From positions 1 through 5,660 of the forward strand of contig NVUS02000240.1 of assembly GCA_002402005.2 (NCBI GenBank): a stretch of 5,660 nt of DNA, read 5' to 3'. Under the pieces are notes generated by a model. The model had not been told where the DNA came from. It saw nothing but the letters and a program-made list of their open reading frames with translations, and did no database searches. The stretch is from OCS116 cluster bacterium. Lineage in GTDB: Bacteria; Pseudomonadota; Alphaproteobacteria; Rhizobiales; OSC116. This document shows, one piece after another, positions 1 through 5,660 of this stretch. The number at the start of each line of letters is the position of its first letter. Position 1 is the stretch's first letter. A program made the translations under genes and the position numbers.

Positions 1-46
1 AAAAAGTAAATTGTTCGCATTTCGTTTGGTTCAATTAACAAGTAAT

Positions 47-1531
47 TTATTTGGTCAAACCAGATGATCTTAAAAGAAAATCTGGAATGTGGTCATGTGC
101 GCCAAAAGCGATGATGTCTTTGTCGTGTTTTTTGGCGCTTGCTTTTGGTTTTGCTGTCTCATTTGTCGGCGCTTTTGGCTCTGGTTGAGCTGGCTTGGCG
201 ACATCAGCATTCTCTGTACGGGCAGGGCGTTCTTGTCTGGCCGGTCTTGCTGGTCTTTCCGCTTTTTCGGTCTTTCCGCTTTTTCGGTTCGCCGGTTTGC
301 GAGAATCTGCACCTAATTTATATCTATCAGGCCCACGGTGCGCATTGTTGCGGCTTGGGCGCCCGGCACGACCACGAATTTTAGAGGAAGCCTCAAAATC
401 ATCTTCACTTGGCGCTTCGCCTTGCCATTCAATCGGCTGTTCAGTCACTTTTTCAATGGCTTTTAATTGTCTTATGTCATCAAAAGTCACCATCGAAATG
501 GCGGTGCCGCTGCGCCCGGCACGGCCGGTGCGGCCAATGCGATGCACATAATCTTCAGGTTGCATTGGCATGTCATAATTAATCACATGGCTTACATTGG
601 GGATGTCAAGCCCACGAGCTGCCACGTCCGAAGCCACCAACAATAGCAATTTACCATTTTTAAAATTGGCCAACACTTCCATACGGGCAGATTGTGCCAT
701 GTCACCATGCAAACCACCGACACTAAATTTATGAACCGCCAAAGATTTGAAAATAATTTCTACGTCTTTTTTACGATTGGCAAAAATAATGGCGTTTTTA
801 ACTTCTGATCCGCCCAAAATATCTCTCAAACATTGGCGTTTTTCTTTATGGCCAGACGGCGCATAAACCACTTTTTGAGTGATGGTATTGGCTGTGGTTG
901 CGGCACGTGCCACTTCAACCCGCACTGGGTTTTGTAAAAATTTTTCAGCCAACACTTCAATTTCTTTGGGCATTGTGGCCGAGAAAAGAAGAGTTTGGCG
1001 GGTGAATGGTATCAGTTTAGATATTCTTTCAATGTCAGGAATGAAGCCCATGTCCAACATACGGTCAGCTTCATCAATCACAAAATATTCAACCCGGGTC
1101 AGCATCAGCTTACCACGTTCAAAATGGTCCATCATGCGGCCCGGTGTGGCAATCAGCACATCAGCACCACGGTCTAAAATACGTTCTTGGTCTTTAAACG
1201 CCACGCCGCCAATCAATAAGGCGACAGATAATTTTTGGCGTTTGCCATATTTTTCAAAATTTTCAAACACTTGTGCAGCCAATTCGCGCGTCGGGCACAA
1301 TATAAGTGAACGCGGCATACGGGCACGGGCACGGCCGGTTTCTAATTTGGTCAACAATGGGAGCGTAAAGGATGCGGTCTTACCGGTACCGGTTTGGGCA
1401 ATGCCCAACACATCGCGGGCTTTCAAAATTTCTGGAATGGCGGCGGCTTGAATGGGTGTAGGCTCTGTATAGCCAACTTCTTCGATGGTTTCGGTAACTT
1501 TTTTACTCAATCCGAGGTCGGAAAATAACAT
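47..1531 (-). CDS. rhlE: DEAD-box ATP-dependent RNA helicase, RhlE-type
   Basis: A 494-residue superfamily 2 RNA helicase, expected to unwind or remodel RNA duplexes and RNPs in the cytoplasm using ATP (ribosome assembly, RNA decay and cold adaptation are known roles of the family). All core motifs are visible: Q motif GYTEPTPIQ (20-28), Walker A AQTGTGKT (45-52), PTRELAAQ (80-87), TPGR (129-132), DEAD (153-156), SAT (184-186), ARGLD (305-309) and HRIGRTGRAGR (330-340). The start FSDLGLS followed by the Q motif is typical of RhlE. After about residue 380 comes a basic low-complexity tail rich in Arg, Lys, Pro and Ala, probably an RNA-binding disordered arm, ending in AFGAHDHIPDFLLR (475-488). 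AGGA lies 10 nt before the ATG. The gene lies 168 bp downstream of parE on the same strand, with its own candidate promoter. The 46 bases beyond its stop hold no convincing terminator. Family assignment is certain; the exact paralogue name is less so. Confidence 0.95.
   Translation of the reverse strand: MLFSDLGLSKKVTETIEEVGYTEPTPIQAAAIPEILKARDVLGIAQTGTGKTASFTLPLLTKLETGRARARMPRSLILCPTRELAAQVFENFEKYGKRQKLSVALLIGGVAFKDQERILDRGADVLIATPGRMMDHFERGKLMLTRVEYFVIDEADRMLDMGFIPDIERISKLIPFTRQTLLFSATMPKEIEVLAEKFLQNPVRVEVARAATTANTITQKVVYAPSGHKEKRQCLRDILGGSEVKNAIIFANRKKDVEIIFKSLAVHKFSVGGLHGDMAQSARMEVLANFKNGKLLLLVASDVAARGLDIPNVSHVINYDMPMQPEDYVHRIGRTGRAGRSGTAISMVTFDDIRQLKAIEKVTEQPIEWQGEAPSEDDFEASSKIRGRAGRPSRNNAHRGPDRYKLGADSRKPANRKSGKTEKAERPARPARQERPARTENADVAKPAQPEPKAPTNETAKPKASAKKHDKDIIAFGAHDHIPDFLLRSSGLTK
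252..288. repeat. Perfect 17-bp tandem duplication in the helicase tail
   Basis: The 17-mer GGTCTTTCCGCTTTTTC occurs twice without a mismatch (252-268 and 269-285), and the next three bases (GGT) continue the period. It lies in the helicase coding sequence. Because 17 is not a multiple of three, the two copies are read in different frames: the copy read first gives RKSGKT (residues 416-421), the second EKAERP (422-427). Both peptides are charged and compatible with the disordered basic tail. Confidence 0.95.
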
Positions 1532-1588
1532 GTATATTTGATCCTATATCATATTTAAATCTTAACGCTCCGCAACGTGTATAGCGCA

Positions 1589-1617
1589 TATATAGAGCGG
1601 ATTAGAGGGGGCGTCAA
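1589..1617 (-). promoter_or_regulatory. Candidate sigma70-like promoter of the helicase gene
   Basis: Read on the minus strand, TTGACG (1612-1617) and TATATA (1589-1594) are separated by exactly 17 bp. The -35 hexamer matches the consensus at five of six positions and the -10 at four of six. Transcription would start near 1582, leaving a leader of about 50 nt before the ATG. The leader is AT-rich and shows no clear riboswitch or strong hairpin. This supports independent transcription of the helicase gene, although read-through from parE is not excluded. Confidence 0.6.
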
Positions 1618-1634
1618 CAACGCTTTTTGAACAT

Positions 1635-1650
1635 GATTAATCGAATTCGA
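1635..1650. repeat. Two overlapping palindromes between parE and the helicase gene
   Basis: GATTAATC (1635-1642) is a perfect 8-bp palindrome and TCGAATTCGA (1641-1650) a perfect 10-bp palindrome; they share two bases. They lie about 20 bp upstream of the -35 element of the candidate helicase promoter and 50 bp past the parE stop. There is no GC-rich stem followed by a T-run, so this is not a classical terminator. A regulator-binding site is possible, but chance in AT-rich DNA is a real alternative. Confidence 0.35.
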
Positions 1651-1699
1651 CTCAAATTAGAGTAAATTATGGTTAATCCCAAATATCTACACAGAGAGT

Positions 1700-3931
1700 T
1701 TAAATATCCAATTCCGCACCATCAGCAAATTGTGCATTTTGCTGAATGAACTGAAAGCGCGCTTCAGGTTTAGACCCCATAAGCTGCTCCACCACTGTGG
1801 CGGTTAATTCAATCTCATCTTCATCAATCGTCACTTGCAGCAATGTCCGTTTTTCCGCCAGCATGGTGGTTTCTTTCAATTGTGCAGGCATCATTTCGCC
1901 CAAGCCTTTAAAGCGCCCAATGTCAATTTTGCCACGGCCATTAAATTCGGTTTTCATCAATTCATCTTTATGGTCATCATCGCGGGCATATAATGTTTTT
2001 GCGCCTTGGGTGATGCGGTAAAGCGGCGGTACGGCCAAATATAAATGCTTGTTTTTAATCAAGTCAGGTATCTCGCGATAGAAAAACGTGATCAACAACG
2101 AGGCAATATGCGCGCCGTCAACATCCGCATCGGTCATGATGATGATTTTTTCATAACGCAAATCAGAGTTCGAATAATTTTTGCCAGTGCCCACGCCCAA
2201 CGCCAACAACAAGTCATTAATCTGCTGGTTTTGCGCCAATTTGGCCGATGTTGCATTGGCCACGTTCAAAATTTTACCACGTAATGGCAAGATGGCTTGG
2301 TTTTTACGGTTACGGGCTTGCTTGGCACTGCCGCCCGCGCTGTCACCTTCGACAATAAACAATTCAGTACCCGCAGCGCTGTTGATTGAACAATCGGCCA
2401 ACTTACCTGGCAGGCGCAATCTGCGTGTTGCCGCCTTACGGCTGACCTCTTTGTCTTTTTTACGTTTTAACCGCTCGTCAGAACGGTCAACCGCCCATTC
2501 AAGCAATCTATCAGCTTGGCGTGGGTTGGTTGTCAACCAATGGTCAAACGGGTCACGCAATGTGGTTTCGACAATGCGGTTGGCTTCGCTAGAGGAGAGC
2601 TTCTCTTTGGTTTGTCCCTGAAATTCCGGCTCACGAATGAATACCGAAAGCAGAATACCAACACCGGTCAGCACATCATCGCCAATAATTTGCGCAGCTT
2701 TCTTTACGTTTTTCAGATCGCCATAGGCTTTTAGGCCTTTCAGCAATGCCGCCCGCATACCGGCTTCATGTGTGCCGCCATCAATGGTTGGCACGGTGTT
2801 GCAATAGCTGTTCACAAAGCCATCGCCCAAATACCAAGCGATCGCCCATTCTACCGAGCCATGGCCGCCATCTTTGGTGGTTTTGCCGCGGAAAATCTCT
2901 TCAGTGATGCGGGTTTTGCCTTGAATCCGCGTTTCAAGATAATCCGATAAGCCGTTGGGGAAATGGAATGTTTCTTTAAGTGGCGTTGTGTCGTTTTCGC
3001 CGATCAGTTCCGGCGCACAGCTCCATCTAATTTGCACACCGCCATATAAATAGGCTTTGGCGCGAGCCATTTTATAAACGCGACTGGCGCGGAATTTGGC
3101 TTTGGCACCAAAAATCTGATGATCCGGCCGGAACCGGACTTTTGTACCGCGGCGGTTTTTAATCGGGCCCAAATGCTCAAGCCCACCTTGCGGTATGCCG
3201 CGGCTAAAGGTTTGGCGGTAAAGCTGCTGCCCCCGCGCCACTTCAACAATCAAATCGTCAGACAAGGCATTGACCACTGATGCACCCACACCATGCAGGC
3301 CGCCAGATGTTTCATAAACATCCGAGTTAAATTTACCACCCGCATGCAATATGGTGAAAATCACCTCAAGTGCCGATTTGTTTTCAAATTTGGGATGCGG
3401 ATCAATCGGCATGCCGCGGCCATTGTCAGTCACGGTTACATAACCATCCGCATCGAGCGAAATATCAATCCAGCTGGCATGGCCAGCCACCACTTCATCC
3501 ATGCTATTGTCGATAATTTCGGCAAATAGATGATGCAAAGCTTTTTCGTCCGTGCCACCAATATACATGCCGGGGCGATGGCGCACAGGCTCAAGCCCTT
3601 CCAAAATCTCAATGTCGGCCGCGCCATAGTCTTCTTCGCCCTTGGTTTTGCCAATTGGCGCAGCGGCGGGCACCGGCATATCTATTTCATCATTAGATGT
3701 TGATATATTGGCTGACCCTGCGTCAGGTGCAGACGGGGTTGGCGCAACTGATTCGGTTGCCTCTACAGGATTTTGTGCAGCAATGGGCGTTTCAGCCGGT
3801 GCAGACGTGCTCTTCTGTGCCGCGGCTTGCACCAACGGATCAGGGGTTCTTGCTTTGTTTTCATTTGGTTTTTTGCTCGGCTTAGAGCCGTCTGAAGTCG
3901 GCAATAGCCCACCAAATAAATCATCTGTCAT
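1700..3931 (-). CDS. parE: DNA topoisomerase IV subunit B (ParE)
   Basis: ATPase subunit of topoisomerase IV, which with ParC decatenates daughter chromosomes and relaxes supercoils; 743 residues. The GHKL ATPase domain shows EIIDN (E138, the catalytic base, and N142), DNGRG (169-173) and the lid segment GGLHGVGASVVNALS (210-224). The transducer carries QTK (440-442). The TOPRIM domain has EGDSAGG (E528) and DADVD (D601, D603, D605). SAKQAR, LRGKILNVA, the NQQINDLLLALG stretch and LYRITQGAKTLYARDD indicate ParE rather than GyrB. The conserved enzyme only begins near residue 102 (YGAADIEILEGLEPVRHRPG). Before it lies an Ala/Pro/Ser/Thr-rich extension of about 100 residues, unusually long for a family of roughly 630-700 residues. 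I keep the start at 3931 because MTDDLFG resembles related ParE N-termini, although the ribosome site is weak (AAGATAAG). M85 is the main alternative start but has no ribosome site. No ParC gene is in view. Confidence 0.96.
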   Translation of the reverse strand: MTDDLFGGLLPTSDGSKPSKKPNENKARTPDPLVQAAAQKSTSAPAETPIAAQNPVEATESVAPTPSAPDAGSANISTSNDEIDMPVPAAAPIGKTKGEEDYGAADIEILEGLEPVRHRPGMYIGGTDEKALHHLFAEIIDNSMDEVVAGHASWIDISLDADGYVTVTDNGRGMPIDPHPKFENKSALEVIFTILHAGGKFNSDVYETSGGLHGVGASVVNALSDDLIVEVARGQQLYRQTFSRGIPQGGLEHLGPIKNRRGTKVRFRPDHQIFGAKAKFRASRVYKMARAKAYLYGGVQIRWSCAPELIGENDTTPLKETFHFPNGLSDYLETRIQGKTRITEEIFRGKTTKDGGHGSVEWAIAWYLGDGFVNSYCNTVPTIDGGTHEAGMRAALLKGLKAYGDLKNVKKAAQIIGDDVLTGVGILLSVFIREPEFQGQTKEKLSSSEANRIVETTLRDPFDHWLTTNPRQADRLLEWAVDRSDERLKRKKDKEVSRKAATRRLRLPGKLADCSINSAAGTELFIVEGDSAGGSAKQARNRKNQAILPLRGKILNVANATSAKLAQNQQINDLLLALGVGTGKNYSNSDLRYEKIIIMTDADVDGAHIASLLITFFYREIPDLIKNKHLYLAVPPLYRITQGAKTLYARDDDHKDELMKTEFNGRGKIDIGRFKGLGEMMPAQLKETTMLAEKRTLLQVTIDEDEIELTATVVEQLMGSKPEARFQFIQQNAQFADGAELDI

Positions 3932-3977
3932 ACTTATCTTTTCGCCGCGTCTAAAGTTTGCTTATCTTGTTTATTAA

Positions 3978-4005
3978 TTTATAGTAATATTAGCTATCAT
4001 AGCAA
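3978..4005 (-). promoter_or_regulatory. Candidate parE promoter
   Basis: On the minus strand TTGCTA (4000-4005) and TATAAA (3978-3983) are 16 bp apart. The -10 matches consensus at five of six positions. It lies about 50 bp upstream of the parE ATG, inside the AT-rich divergent gap. The plus-strand gene must also be started from this gap, but candidate -10 boxes there (TAATAT at 3985, TATCAT at 3995) lack a good -35 at proper spacing, so I do not call a second promoter. Confidence 0.45.
3993..4003. promoter_or_regulatory. 11-bp palindrome overlapping the candidate parE -35
   Basis: GCTAT-C-ATAGC is a perfect inverted repeat with a single central base. It covers most of the candidate parE -35 box and the adjoining spacer, so a dimeric repressor bound here would block parE transcription and could also affect the divergent gene. 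Nearby TAATATTA (3985-3992) is also palindromic. The operator role is inference only. Confidence 0.3.
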
Positions 4006-4030
4006 GATGTTTGGTTAATTGCCCATTTAA

Positions 4031-4037
4031 AGAAGGG
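4031..4037 (+). promoter_or_regulatory. Ribosome binding site of the thioredoxin-fold gene
   Basis: AGAAGGG lies 7 nt before the ATG at 4045. It favours this start over the second in-frame ATG three codons later. Confidence 0.75.
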
Positions 4038-4044
4038 AAAAACA

Positions 4045-4605
4045 ATGGCTCTTATGCACACCCCCATTTGCGATTTTGGTAAATCGGCACCAAATTTTCT
4101 TTTGCCGGCCACCGATGGCAAAAATTACAGCTTTGCCGATATTAAAGGTGAGCGCGGTACACTCATTATGTTCATCTGCAATCATTGCCCTTATGTAAAG
4201 GCCATTGCCGACCGCATTGCCAGCGATGCCAAAACTTTACAACGGTTAGGCATTGGCGTGGCAGCCATCAGCGCCAATGATATAGCGGACCATCCCGAAG
4301 ATGATTTTGAGCATATGAAAATCGAAGTGCGGCTCAACGAGTTTAGTTTTCCCTATATGTATGATGAAAGCCAAGCCGTCGCCAAAGCCTATGGCGCCGT
4401 CTGCACACCTGATTTCTTTGGCTATAATGCCGACAATAAATTGCAATATCGCGGCCGGCTCGATGCCTCCGGCATTCATGCCGCCACATTGGATGTGAAG
4501 CGCGATCTGTTAGACGCCATGCAATTGGTTGCCGAAACCGGCCATGGCCCTGTCGATCAAATCCCATCAGCCGGCTGTTCCATTAAGTGGAAGCTTGAAT
4601 CATAA
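4045..4605 (+). CDS. Peroxiredoxin-like thioredoxin-fold protein (CNHC motif)
   Basis: A 186-residue AhpC/TSA-redoxin domain protein, matching the group that conserved-domain collections call PRX_like1. It begins with the usual GKSAPNFLLPATDGK strand-loop (12-26). The redox motif FICNHCPYVKA has C45 and C48 in a CxxC arrangement, and CTPDFF (120-125) supplies the expected cis-proline P122. It ends with PSAGCSIKWK (174-183), a tail I recall as conserved in this group. In that group the second Cys of the CxxC corresponds to the peroxidatic Cys, but other catalytic residues of true peroxiredoxins are missing, so thiol-disulfide exchange is likelier than classical peroxidase activity; the substrate is unknown. 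Further cysteines are C9, C120 and C178. No signal peptide is seen, so it should be cytoplasmic. It is transcribed divergently from parE and converges on the zinc-ribbon gene, their stop codons overlapping by 6 bp. Confidence 0.92.
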   Translation: MALMHTPICDFGKSAPNFLLPATDGKNYSFADIKGERGTLIMFICNHCPYVKAIADRIASDAKTLQRLGIGVAAISANDIADHPEDDFEHMKIEVRLNEFSFPYMYDESQAVAKAYGAVCTPDFFGYNADNKLQYRGRLDASGIHAATLDVKRDLLDAMQLVAETGHGPVDQIPSAGCSIKWKLES

Positions 4606-4845
4606 CTTTCGCACCCGGTGCCAGTCTTTTGAATCAATAAGCCTTTTGCGCGCGTCTTCGGCGGCAAAAAATCGCATATTGCCGCAATCGGCACAGACAA
4701 CGGGTAAATATTTAGCAGTCGAAAATATGCCTTTTTGCAAGCTGGGCAATAATGAGCCGCCCATGGTTTCGATCGGATCAAACTCTTCTTTATAAGCATA
4801 TTGCTCAGCGGAGCCGCATTCAGGGCAGGGTTTGATGTCTGGCAT
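4600..4845 (-). CDS. Small zinc-ribbon protein
   Basis: An 81-residue protein with two Cys pairs, CPECG (C7, C10) and CADCG (C51, C54), about 40 residues apart. This is the usual four-Cys layout of a zinc ribbon. The segment before the second pair (PVVCADCGNMRFF) resembles small predicted nucleic-acid-binding Zn-ribbon proteins of the COG3478 type, but the match is from memory. The C-terminal stretch EDARKRLIDSKDWHRVRKL is basic and probably helical. No signal peptide or membrane segment is present. It is the last gene of the overlapping operon: its ATG shares one base with the stop of the Xre gene (TAATG), and a GGGG ribosome site lies 7 nt upstream. Its stop overlaps that of the convergent thioredoxin-fold gene. 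Its function is unknown; nucleic-acid or protein binding linked to the operon regulator is inference. Confidence 0.85.
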   Translation of the reverse strand: MPDIKPCPECGSAEQYAYKEEFDPIETMGGSLLPSLQKGIFSTAKYLPVVCADCGNMRFFAAEDARKRLIDSKDWHRVRKL

Positions 4846-5042
4846 TATGTTTCCCCATCTTCAAATATGTCTTCAATCGCCTGCGCAAATAACCGGGCGA
4901 TTTTAAATGCCAACGGTAGCGACGGGTCATAACGCCCACTCTCAATGGCGTTGATAGATTGGCGCGAGACATCAAGCTTTTCACCCAACACAGCTTGTGA
5001 CCAGCCGCGTTCTGCACGCAGCACTTTTAGCTTATTCTTCAT
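4845..5042 (-). CDS. Xre/Cro-family HTH transcriptional regulator (single domain)
   Basis: A 65-residue protein consisting of little more than one lambda-repressor-like HTH. Helices 2 and 3 are visible as SQAVLGEKL (15-23) and SRQSINAIESG (26-36). They are followed by RYDPSLPLAFKIARLF (37-52), the usual closing helix, and an acidic end (IEDIFEDGET). It belongs to the common compact Xre type found beside small membrane proteins, which probably binds DNA as a dimer and often autoregulates. It has no sensor domain, so any signal must come through a partner or its own abundance. The start lies inside the last codons of the membrane-protein gene (11-bp overlap), with AGAGG 8 nt upstream. Its stop overlaps the zinc-ribbon start by 1 bp. 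Its operator would be expected upstream of the first operon gene, outside this window. Confidence 0.93.
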   Translation of the reverse strand: MKNKLKVLRAERGWSQAVLGEKLDVSRQSINAIESGRYDPSLPLAFKIARLFAQAIEDIFEDGET

Positions 5043-5487
5043 AGGTAATGCCTCTATCTTTGGCCTTTATAAAACCAATAGAAATTGAGAAGCCGAGCCA
5101 AAATATAGGCACAAGCCAAAATACGGGCAAAGCAGGCAACCTCAAAAGCATTTCAATCATGCCCCAACCAGTAGCCACCGATAATATGCATAACAGGCCA
5201 AATAATAAGCCTTTAATTTGTATCATACGCAAATATTCATCAAGCTCGGTAATAAACCGCCAATGTGCCCATGCCATGCCACAAAGCGCGATAATCGGCA
5301 TAAGAACTAAGGCGTAATATATGGCTCTGGCAAAACCCAAATTGCCTTGCGACCAAAAATTAAACACCGATTCCGAGGTTATCATGCCGTCTCTAGCCCA
5401 TACAGCCGCAGCAATGCTTATTATGTACAGTGCCATTGCGGGTAAAGATATTTTATAATAGCGAGAGAGTGCTTGTTTTTCAGTCAT
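5032..5487 (-). CDS. Predicted four-TM integral membrane protein of unknown function
   Basis: A 151-residue inner-membrane protein with four likely transmembrane helices at about residues 12-31, 54-74, 91-112 and 121-141. A short polar connector, ELDEYLRMIQIKG (81-93), precedes TM3; a comparable motif recurs, from memory, in membrane proteins encoded next to compact Xre regulators in alphaproteobacteria. The reading frame is open further upstream to 5586, but I place the start at 5487: AGGGA lies 8 nt before this ATG, and the upstream extension runs across the coding end of the preceding paralogue in another frame. It overlaps that gene by 8 bp (ATGACTGA) and the Xre gene by 11 bp, which implies translational coupling. 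No enzyme or transporter signature is visible. A role in sensing membrane state or modulating the regulator is inference. Confidence 0.82.
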   Translation of the reverse strand: MTEKQALSRYYKISLPAMALYIISIAAAVWARDGMITSESVFNFWSQGNLGFARAIYYALVLMPIIALCGMAWAHWRFITELDEYLRMIQIKGLLFGLLCILSVATGWGMIEMLLRLPALPVFWLVPIFWLGFSISIGFIKAKDRGITYEE

Positions 5488-5660
5488 TGCTTTTGTCCCT
5501 ATGATTAAAAAAGGCTTCCGAAACGCCATAACCAACACAGAATATAACCATAAACCACAAGCTTGGTATCCGCGCCACATCGGCAATTTCTTCCAATATG
5601 CCCCAACTGGCTGAGATGGCTAGCATAAGCGCCAAACCAAACATCAAAGCCTTAATTTGC
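5480..5660 (-). CDS. Paralogous membrane protein, C-terminal part (cut by window edge)
   Basis: Only the last 59 complete codons are inside the window; the gene continues past position 5660. The visible part starts QIKALMFGL and ends HRDKSND before a TGA at 5480-5482. It contains two hydrophobic stretches matching TM3 and TM4 of the next gene. Gap-free alignment to residues 90-144 of that protein gives 19 identities over 55 positions, including the initial QIK, the FGL, a WG pair and the final aspartate. This is therefore a diverged tandem duplicate of the downstream gene. The stop overlaps the downstream ATG by 8 bp, so both are surely one operon. Missing from view are its start, TM1-TM2 and the operon promoter. 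Confidence 0.8.
   Translation of the reverse strand, partial: QIKALMFGLALMLAISASWGILEEIADVARIPSLWFMVIFCVGYGVSEAFFNHRDKSND
5496..5500 (-). promoter_or_regulatory. Ribosome binding site deciding the membrane-protein start
   Basis: AGGGA on the minus strand, 8 nt before the ATG at 5487. It lies inside the coding end of the upstream paralogue. It supports the shorter 151-residue protein over the longer open frame reaching 5586, for which no comparable site was found. Confidence 0.65.

Noticed and set aside
1..46. Possible terminator after the helicase gene (AATTG...CAATT, then a T-run on the minus strand)
   Set aside because: The stem is five AT-rich pairs with an 18-nt loop; not credible as an intrinsic terminator. 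The window ends here, so a real one may lie beyond.
70..312. 80-codon minus-strand open frame within the helicase tail
   Set aside because: It is the alternative frame of the Arg/Lys-rich tail with no independent start signal. It matters only as the frame a slipped 17-bp repeat would enter.
879..1451. 190-codon open frame on the plus strand
   Set aside because: It lies wholly antisense to the conserved helicase core, shows no recognisable domain and has no ribosome site worth noting; it is a by-product of the real gene's codon use.
1649..1668. ACTC-GAGT hairpin in the parE downstream region
   Set aside because: Only four base pairs and no T-run follows on the minus strand; no better than chance.
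4611..4621. GCACC-C-GGTGC inverted repeat just past the thioredoxin-fold stop, followed by a short T-run
   Set aside because: As RNA only a 4-bp stem with a 3-nt loop is possible, and the T-run is short. It lies in the zinc-ribbon coding sequence, so it is too weak to call a terminator.
4820..5017. 65-codon minus-strand frame overlapping the Xre gene
   Set aside because: It is out of frame with the clear HTH protein, which has conserved helices and a good ribosome site.
5488..5586. Upstream extension of the membrane-protein frame
   Set aside because: It overlaps the coding end of the upstream paralogue in another frame, has no clear ribosome site, and the ATG at 5487 has a good one.

Overview
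The window looks like core chromosomal DNA from an alphaproteobacterium with moderate GC content (roughly 45-50 % by eye from a few lines; not computed). The sequences of the DEAD-box helicase, ParE and the small Xre regulator resemble those I recall from Sphingomonadales. That placement is an inference from memory, not a search result.

Left part (1-3931), all on the minus strand: parE, the ATPase/TOPRIM subunit of topoisomerase IV, lies upstream. An RhlE-type DEAD-box RNA helicase gene follows it after a 168-bp gap. That gap holds a good sigma70-like promoter (TTGACG, 17 bp, TATATA), so the helicase probably has its own transcription start. Both proteins carry long low-complexity additions: about 100 residues at the N-terminus of ParE, and a basic Arg/Lys/Pro-rich tail on the helicase. 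The helicase tail contains a perfect 17-bp tandem duplication whose two copies are read in different frames.

Middle (3932-4605): an AT-rich 113-bp divergent region carries a candidate parE promoter overlapped by an 11-bp palindrome. It also serves a plus-strand gene for a peroxiredoxin-like thioredoxin-fold protein with a CNHC active-site motif. No promoter for this second gene could be called.

Right part (4600-5660), minus strand: a compact four-gene operon in which every junction overlaps. In transcription order it holds a four-TM-type membrane protein (only its C-terminal part is inside the window), a second membrane protein paralogous to it, a 65-residue Xre/Cro-type regulator, and an 81-residue zinc-ribbon protein. 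The overlaps are 8, 11 and 1 bp. The last gene meets the thioredoxin-fold gene head-on, and their stop codons overlap within TCATAA. The upstream membrane gene has no start in the window and is easily missed, but its C-terminal 55 residues align without gaps to its neighbour at about one third identity.

The most interesting part is this operon. Small Xre regulators beside small membrane proteins are a recurring arrangement of unknown function; here the membrane gene is duplicated and a zinc-ribbon gene is added. I see no tRNA, rRNA, CRISPR array, insertion sequence or phage gene. No stretch longer than 300 bases lacks a gene.
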